Positions 58,429 through 64,000 of a DNA stretch of 64,000 nucleotides are shown piece after piece. Source of the DNA: Planococcus sp. SK3692 (lineage in GTDB: Bacteria; Bacillota; Bacilli; Bacillales_A; Planococcaceae). The position numbers were made by a program, and so were the translations under genes. The DNA lies in contig NZ_JARCHV010000002.1 of assembly GCF_028890485.2 (NCBI RefSeq), positions 682,001 to 746,000 of the forward strand, read 5' to 3'. Every line of letters starts with the position of its first letter. The stretch's first letter is position 1. The notes below the pieces were generated by a model that saw only the letters and a program-made list of their open reading frames with translations, made no database searches and was not told the DNA's origin.

Positions 58429-61400
58429 CGCATTGACACCGAACCAATTGGGTATTTGGACAAGAACTAAAGTATATGGGGAAAATAACGAATACTTGAT
58501 TCCGTTAGTATTGCCAGTGCCCGGACATATCGGCAAGGCAACGATTGAAAATGCATTGAACGAAACAATTCGATGCCATGGAGCTTTAAGAACGGTGGTG
58601 GTCGACGGAGATCCAGTTCATCAACGAATCGATCATTTTCATCCTGTAACACTGCCCATAATCCAAGGAGAGCATGAAGTAATCGAAAGTTCGATGAAAA
58701 AGTATTTAGAAGAGGGGATATCGCTTGATGTCCCTCTGGCCCAGTATCATTTATTTATTGCGCAGGATGTCCAGTACCTTGTTTGCAAATTCCATCACAT
58801 CATTTTCGATGCCCATTCAGCTCAACTGTTTCAACAAGACTTTGAGAAATGCCTAAGGATTGGGAAATTGCATAAAGAAGAGTCGCTTTACACGCAATAT
58901 CTGGAGGACTCAAGTGAAGAGAATCAAAATGAGCGGATATTTTGGGAACGATATCTCAGCCAACAGATCAATAAGCTCACAAGCAGCCACAAGCTTTCGG
59001 CAAGCAGCGAGGCGAGAGACCAAGAAAGAATCGTTGTGCGTAACAGGTTGAACTGCAGCCTGGATGAATTTAAGCAATATTCAACGGCTGTGGGAGGAAC
59101 CTTGTTTTCTGCTGGTCTTGCCGCGTTTCAATTATTCACGGGCCGATATTTCGACTTGGATGCTGTAGCTACTGCGATTCCCATATCCATCCGGCGCACT
59201 GCTTCAGAAAGTGAGACAATCGGATTTTTGGCAAATGTACTACCCGTCATAACGGTTCTTGACCGGAACAGCACAGCTTATGAAATGCATAAGAATATTC
59301 AATCCACGATTATTACTTTAATTGAAAATGGCAGTATTTCAAATAGTGATATTCATCGCATCGTTCAGGCAGATGCCATCAATCGTTACGAAGACCTTTA
59401 TCAAATGGTGTTCGATCTTAAATTGGATGACGAGTCGTTTGAATCGGCATTGATTTACTCGTCAAGCGTCAATTCGGAGTATGGCTTTTTGGCGAACCTG
59501 GTCATTAAAGGCGAAGCTGTTTATTTGGAAACCAACGTAGATGCCTCTGTCTATAGTAAAAGCTTGATCGACAGCCTCCATGACTCGTTCTCTGCCTTCT
59601 TCACGAGTTTAGTAAACAGCGTCCACAGTCCTGTCGGAGACCATCATGTGATTTCTGATAAGCAGCAGGAATCATTGATGGAAAAACACAGCGATCTGAG
59701 CAAATCACCTGATAATAGTGAAGGACTTATTTTTCAAACTGGAATACCTGGAGCAGTTGCCATTTCGTATAACGATTATGAACTTTCATACGGCGAATTG
59801 GAGCGGTACACGAGAGATTTCAAAAAGAAACTGGAGATGTTCGGGGTAGGCCAAGGCGCGAAGTTCGCGGTCGTCGTCGAAAATAAGCTATTGGCCGCAG
59901 TGCTGTTTTACTGCATACAACAAACTGGCCATTGCTATATCCCGATTTCGCCTAAAAGCCCTGAAAAAAGAATTCAAAAAATCATCGAAGAAGCCAAGCC
60001 GCTGCTTGTGTTTTCAGATTGCTTGGACTCCCAGATGGACAATTTGATCGAAGTTTATCCCGACAAAATCTTCGACGGATTGACTGAGGCAAAATTAACG
60101 CATCGCGATGATAAGGCGCGTTACGAAAAAGGGATTTCTTATATTATTTTCACTTCGGGCTCGACAGGAAAGCCAAAAGGTGTTCCTATTTCGGTCGAAA
60201 ACATCGCAAGTCTTGCCGCTGCGTATCCGGAATTTGATATTCACTCACACAACGTGGTTGCGCAAATTGCCAGTCTGTCATTTGATGCCAGCATCTTTGA
60301 ATACACTTTGGCGTTTTGCAATGGGGCGGAACTTGCCGTGTTCGATGATCAAAAAGGCTATGAACAATTCCCGCGATTCACCTGCGAACGCAAGGTCACT
60401 CATTTCCTTATGACGCCAGAATATTATGCGGTTTTGGACTTCAGCAAATGCGCGAGTTTGAAAACGGTATTAGTGGGGGGAGCGCCGTATCGTGAAAACA
60501 AAACGGTTCCAGCGGGAGTGGCTGTATTAAATGCATACGGGCCAAGCGAATGTTCCATCATTACGTCTTTCAAAGCCATGAATGCCGGCACAAGCGTCGC
60601 AAACATCGGACAACCATTGGGGCAAGTGCATTATTTAATTCTGGATTCATCTGATCAAATTGTTCCGAAGGGGCAGCAAGGGCAATTATGCATTGCGGGC
60701 CCGGGTGTCTTTAACGGCTATCTTGCCGGAGAAGAGTCGCCTTTTGTCACGCTTCGCATAGGTCACGTAGATGTTAGCTATTTCAAGACAGGCGATATCG
60801 TTTATCAAGATGAAATTAACGACATTCATTTTGTGACAAGAAATGCGGAGCTTGTAAAGCTTAGAGGGAACCGGATAAACCCTGAAGAAATTACCCAATT
60901 AATCTTGAAGCACACCACAGTCACCAATTCGGCAACGGTTTTCCATTGCGATCAGCTGTATAGCTTTTTTGTCGGCAATGCATCTGTAGAAGAGCTCCGC
61001 GATTTATGCAAGCTCCACTTGCCGGATTACATGGTGCCGAAAAAAATAATCGAACTGGATGCTATCCCCATGACGATTAATGGAAAAACAGATTTGCAGT
61101 ACTTGAAAAACCATATCGATCGCGATAAATCTTCTGGTCAACAAGTTGATGAAGCACCGATTTCAGCAAGTTTGGACGAACGGATATTAACGGTTTTTCG
61201 AATTGTATTGGATGACGCGGAACTCACAAAAGATGCAAACTTTTTTGAAGTGGGTGGCGATTCAATTAAAAGCATCCAGCTTGCCAACGAATTCCAGAAA
61301 AAAGGTATACACATTACATCGATCGATATTATGAATTCGGAAACGCTTGGGGAGCTCTCTGAAAAAGCACTGAAAACCAAACCGATATTCAACCAACAAC

Positions 61401-62704
61401 CGTTGAACGGTTCTTGTGAATTGCTGCCGATACAGCAATGGTTTTTCTCACATGAATTTACGAATATGCATCAATGGAATCAATCGATTGAGTTTCAGGT
61501 AGAGGGCGAACTGGCAGAAAAAGACATTATGAATATTTACGCTGGAATCAGGAACAAGCACGATGCCTTAAGAAGCAACTTCGTTGATGTGGGTGGCAAA
61601 AGAGAAATTGTCATAAAATCAAATGCATCGAAAGACGTGGCGGATGAGATGGAGTTCTTCAATATGTCGACTGCCACGGAACTGGAAATAGCGGAATTGA
61701 AAACGAGAATGTTCAATACATTGCAACTGGGGCTGGACGTGGAAAAAGGAAGTTTGTCCAAATTGGCCGTTATCCAAACAAGCAACCGAAGTTTCACGAT
61801 CATGTGGGTAATGCATCATTTAATCTGCGACAATGTCAGCTGGATGATCCTGCGAAATGATTTTGAGACCGCAGTTGATCAACTTAGCAACAAAGAATTA
61901 CTGTGTTTAAGTGAAAAAACAACGAATATCCGGGAGTTCTCTGCTTTCGTCAATTCCGAAATAATCCCTGAGGGCATTGCTGCGAATTGGGAAGAGGCGT
62001 TGGAAAGTGCCCATGCCGGTCAGTTTTCCAATAAACTAACGCCTGCGCCAGTTTCAAGCCGCTATCAAACAGCGGTATTTGAATTGAGCGAGGAAGAATC
62101 CGCCAGCCTCCAACTATATGCAAAGAAAAAATACTATACGCCTGACTTGCTGCTGTTGCTGCTGTTCGGAAAAGCTTTAGCCGAAGAAATCGAGTTGGAC
62201 AAAGTATGGATTACACGTGAATTGAACGGAAGAAGCGGATTTGGAGAAAATCTATTATTGCATCAAACTGTCGGATGGCTAACTTCACTTCATCCTGTAT
62301 CAATCCGCAATAGCCCGAAATTGCATGAATTCATTTCGGCTAATTATTTCGAAATTGAACGCCTCGGCAAGCATGCGAAATATTACCAGCGCTTGAGCGA
62401 CAAGATGACCTTGCCGAATATTTCCTATAATTATCTTGGTGATTTAGACCAGTTGCCAAGTGTAGATGAGAAGCAGAATATCGGCAGCTACGATTTCTTT
62501 GATGAGATTGCCTTAAATGCCGGTTTTGTGAATGGCCGACTTAGCTTCATCTTCCTATTCCAGGAGAATAGGGAGCAAATGATTCATGAATTGTTTTGGA
62601 AGCTCAAGGAATTGATGAAACTGCTCGATGGGGAAGATGGTGTCAATGTGTTCGGTCTCGATCAAGATACTTTGTTGAATTTAGATGAACTGTTCAAAAT
62701 TTGA
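58412..62704 (+). CDS. nonribosomal peptide synthetase, C-A-T-E
   Basis: This 1430-aa, single-module synthetase has C (LTPNQLGIW at the start, HHIIFDAHS at His128, with Ala where Gly is usual), A (FTSGSTGKPKG at 580, FDASIFE, AYGPSECS, RGNRINPEE, NGKTD), T (VGGDSI, Ser951) and a terminal epimerase domain (HHLICDNVSW at 1135, ELNGRSG in place of EGHGR, GWLTSLHP, YNYLGDL). The third residue is therefore probably presented as D. The A-domain pocket reads about D-A-F-L-L-G-A-I-I-K by eye, aliphatic but unassigned. It overlaps the previous gene by 17 nt (ATG 58412, AAAGGAG upstream), so stoichiometry is coupled. Confidence 0.92.
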   Translation: MPSQNNALTPNQLGIWTRTKVYGENNEYLIPLVLPVPGHIGKATIENALNETIRCHGALRTVVVDGDPVHQRIDHFHPVTLPIIQGEHEVIESSMKKYLEEGISLDVPLAQYHLFIAQDVQYLVCKFHHIIFDAHSAQLFQQDFEKCLRIGKLHKEESLYTQYLEDSSEENQNERIFWERYLSQQINKLTSSHKLSASSEARDQERIVVRNRLNCSLDEFKQYSTAVGGTLFSAGLAAFQLFTGRYFDLDAVATAIPISIRRTASESETIGFLANVLPVITVLDRNSTAYEMHKNIQSTIITLIENGSISNSDIHRIVQADAINRYEDLYQMVFDLKLDDESFESALIYSSSVNSEYGFLANLVIKGEAVYLETNVDASVYSKSLIDSLHDSFSAFFTSLVNSVHSPVGDHHVISDKQQESLMEKHSDLSKSPDNSEGLIFQTGIPGAVAISYNDYELSYGELERYTRDFKKKLEMFGVGQGAKFAVVVENKLLAAVLFYCIQQTGHCYIPISPKSPEKRIQKIIEEAKPLLVFSDCLDSQMDNLIEVYPDKIFDGLTEAKLTHRDDKARYEKGISYIIFTSGSTGKPKGVPISVENIASLAAAYPEFDIHSHNVVAQIASLSFDASIFEYTLAFCNGAELAVFDDQKGYEQFPRFTCERKVTHFLMTPEYYAVLDFSKCASLKTVLVGGAPYRENKTVPAGVAVLNAYGPSECSIITSFKAMNAGTSVANIGQPLGQVHYLILDSSDQIVPKGQQGQLCIAGPGVFNGYLAGEESPFVTLRIGHVDVSYFKTGDIVYQDEINDIHFVTRNAELVKLRGNRINPEEITQLILKHTTVTNSATVFHCDQLYSFFVGNASVEELRDLCKLHLPDYMVPKKIIELDAIPMTINGKTDLQYLKNHIDRDKSSGQQVDEAPISASLDERILTVFRIVLDDAELTKDANFFEVGGDSIKSIQLANEFQKKGIHITSIDIMNSETLGELSEKALKTKPIFNQQPLNGSCELLPIQQWFFSHEFTNMHQWNQSIEFQVEGELAEKDIMNIYAGIRNKHDALRSNFVDVGGKREIVIKSNASKDVADEMEFFNMSTATELEIAELKTRMFNTLQLGLDVEKGSLSKLAVIQTSNRSFTIMWVMHHLICDNVSWMILRNDFETAVDQLSNKELLCLSEKTTNIREFSAFVNSEIIPEGIAANWEEALESAHAGQFSNKLTPAPVSSRYQTAVFELSEEESASLQLYAKKKYYTPDLLLLLLFGKALAEEIELDKVWITRELNGRSGFGENLLLHQTVGWLTSLHPVSIRNSPKLHEFISANYFEIERLGKHAKYYQRLSDKMTLPNISYNYLGDLDQLPSVDEKQNIGSYDFFDEIALNAGFVNGRLSFIFLFQENREQMIHELFWKLKELMKLLDGEDGVNVFGLDQDTLLNLDELFKI

Positions 62705-62724
62705 AAGAGTTGAGGTGAGTCATG

Positions 62725-64000
62725 ATGAAAGTAGTAGCTGTTTACCCGATGACGGAGATGCAAAAAGGCATCGCTTATGAATGTGCATTGTATGATGCCA
62801 CAAACGCTTATGTCAGCCAAGCCGTAATTGAGATTGAATACCCTGACTTGGCAAAGTACCGGAATGCTTGGGAAGCAGTGTTGAACAAGTACGAAATATT
62901 CCGGACGAAATTTGTGTTCGGCCATTTGAAAGATGATGTGCAAGTAGTGATGGACAGCGCTAATTACAACTGGGAAGAGCAGGAATGCCGAATAGAAGAG
63001 CTTCACAATCTGGCTGACGCTCTAAAGACATTGCATGTGAATGACTTGCCGCTTATCAAATTGAATATCTTTAAAACAGAGGATAAAACCTTTTTGGTGT
63101 GGACTTTCCATCATTTGCTCTTGGATGGATGGAGTATGAGCACCACTTTGGCTAAAGTGGACGACGCATATCAAGAGTCTAGTTCTTTTCTTGAGCCAGA
63201 TTATACGTACAGCCGTTATATCAAAGAGGTGCTGAGCAGGGATTCCGCAAATGCCAATATGTTTTGGAAGGGATATCTAGAAGGGTTCTCGGGAGAGCGT
63301 TTTCCTGTGATCACCCGGCACCGATCAATAGCGGGATTTGATGAAATCCATCGAAGCTTGTCCGTTTCACAAGACTCGATTGCGCAATATTGCAAGCAGC
63401 ACAAAATATCCTTAGCCGTGTTCTTTCAAGCGGCCTGGGCCATCGTTTTGAAATTGTACACAGGGAAAAATGACGTTCTCTTTAATGTCATCGAATCAGG
63501 CAGGAATTCGCCGGCGGCTCAATCCACTGATTTGATTGGCATGACAATCGAGAGGCATCCTAAAAGAATACACTTGGAGATGACGCAGACGATTGGGGAA
63601 TTGCTCGAGGCCATCAAAATGGATGATTTGAATTTGCAACATCAAAGCGCCTTGTCGGTAAGGGAAGAAAAGAAGATTCTGTCCACAGAAGCAGGAAAAG
63701 AATTATCCAATACCAGCTTTGTGTTCGAAAATTATCCTTCGGCCGCCAAGCCAAAAAGCTATAAAATCAGCCAAGGAAGTGAATTGTCTACATCGGACAT
63801 GACTGTTTCAATCGGCGTTTTGGACCACCAAGTGCATATGAAGTTGATGTTCTCCAAAGATATTATCGACAACCAACAAGGACGGGACATCCTTTCCTAT
63901 TTGGAGTCCGTAGTTGAGCAGCTCATTGGATTGGAAGGGGAGCAGTCGGTTCAAACCGTGCTCAATGCGCAAGACTTGAGCACTATCGTTAGCAGCTCTT
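62725..64000 (+). CDS. nonribosomal peptide synthetase, N-terminal condensation domain, cut by window end
   Basis: The frame is open to the last base with no stop, so the gene continues past the window. The visible 425 residues are one condensation domain: VAVYPMTEMQKGIAYEC at the start, HHLLLDGWSM at His129, then NVIESGRNSPAA and TDLIGMTIERHP. The EGI/EGML-like first motif and the HHxLLDGWSM form resemble condensation domains that take a D-configured donor, which fits the epimerase domain ending the protein before. GAGGTGAG lies 5 nt upstream of ATG 62725 (62722 is the alternative). It should carry the fourth module, and perhaps the thioesterase. Confidence 0.9.
   Translation, partial: MKVVAVYPMTEMQKGIAYECALYDATNAYVSQAVIEIEYPDLAKYRNAWEAVLNKYEIFRTKFVFGHLKDDVQVVMDSANYNWEEQECRIEELHNLADALKTLHVNDLPLIKLNIFKTEDKTFLVWTFHHLLLDGWSMSTTLAKVDDAYQESSSFLEPDYTYSRYIKEVLSRDSANANMFWKGYLEGFSGERFPVITRHRSIAGFDEIHRSLSVSQDSIAQYCKQHKISLAVFFQAAWAIVLKLYTGKNDVLFNVIESGRNSPAAQSTDLIGMTIERHPKRIHLEMTQTIGELLEAIKMDDLNLQHQSALSVREEKKILSTEAGKELSNTSFVFENYPSAAKPKSYKISQGSELSTSDMTVSIGVLDHQVHMKLMFSKDIIDNQQGRDILSYLESVVEQLIGLEGEQSVQTVLNAQDLSTIVSSS

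Overview
The window looks like a chromosomal piece of a low- to mid-GC Gram-positive Bacilli member, most plausibly of the Planococcaceae (Planococcus/Planomicrobium type). This placement is inference. It rests on strong AGGAGG-type ribosome sites, T-run hairpin terminators, many lipoboxes, an LCP-family wall ligase, a split Gram-positive-type BY-kinase/modulator pair, an HPr with both His15 and Ser46, and CWB2 wall-binding repeats. No rRNA, tRNA, CRISPR array, transposase or phage gene was seen.

Layout. 1-10.2 kb is a mosaic of small housekeeping and stress genes: an edge-truncated nucleotidyltransferase-like gene, small lipoproteins, two Nudix hydrolases, a HAD dehalogenase, a peroxiredoxin, a VOC protein, a GNAT, a glycolipid-binding-like protein, an ArsR-type regulator with an MFS transporter, and an SH3b-NlpC/P60 wall hydrolase. 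10.2-17.5 kb holds a patatin, an acyltransferase, a lipoprotein and a secreted 3'-nucleotidase, separated by long intergenic regions. Those regions carry two kinds of dispersed repeat, one of which (four copies of about 87-90 nt) shows RNA-like compensatory base changes. 18-21.3 kb has an epimerase, a glycosyltransferase and a tandem pair of small paralogous proteins, the second broken by an in-frame stop.

21.4-39 kb is a Wzx/Wzy-type exopolysaccharide locus. An LCP ligase and an SGNH-like protein diverge from the chain-length regulator, BY-kinase and PHP phosphatase. These are followed by galU, ugd, an initiating sugar transferase, a PssD/PssE-type split transferase, two GT4 enzymes, a polymerase, an acetyltransferase, a flippase and galE, closed by a 20-bp perfect terminator. 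The core from galU to the flippase is clearly more AT-rich than its surroundings. Next to it sits a secreted polysaccharide-lyase-like protein with CWB2 repeats. GalU plus Ugd imply UDP-glucuronate, so the polymer probably contains a uronic acid, the chemistry a lyase needs.

39.8-45.5 kb is an N-acetylglucosamine operon: PTS nagE, nagA, nagB, nagR, a dedicated HPr and a SIS-domain protein, behind a dyad operator candidate. 45.7-64 kb is a nonribosomal peptide locus: an Sfp-type phosphopantetheinyl transferase, a divergent five-gene ABC transporter operon of YxlEFG type, and three collinear NRPS genes with order C-A-T-E-C-A-T, C-A-T-E, C-... (cut by the window end). This is the most likely undescribed system here: a probably D-residue-containing peptide, perhaps acylated, with candidate export or immunity pumps.
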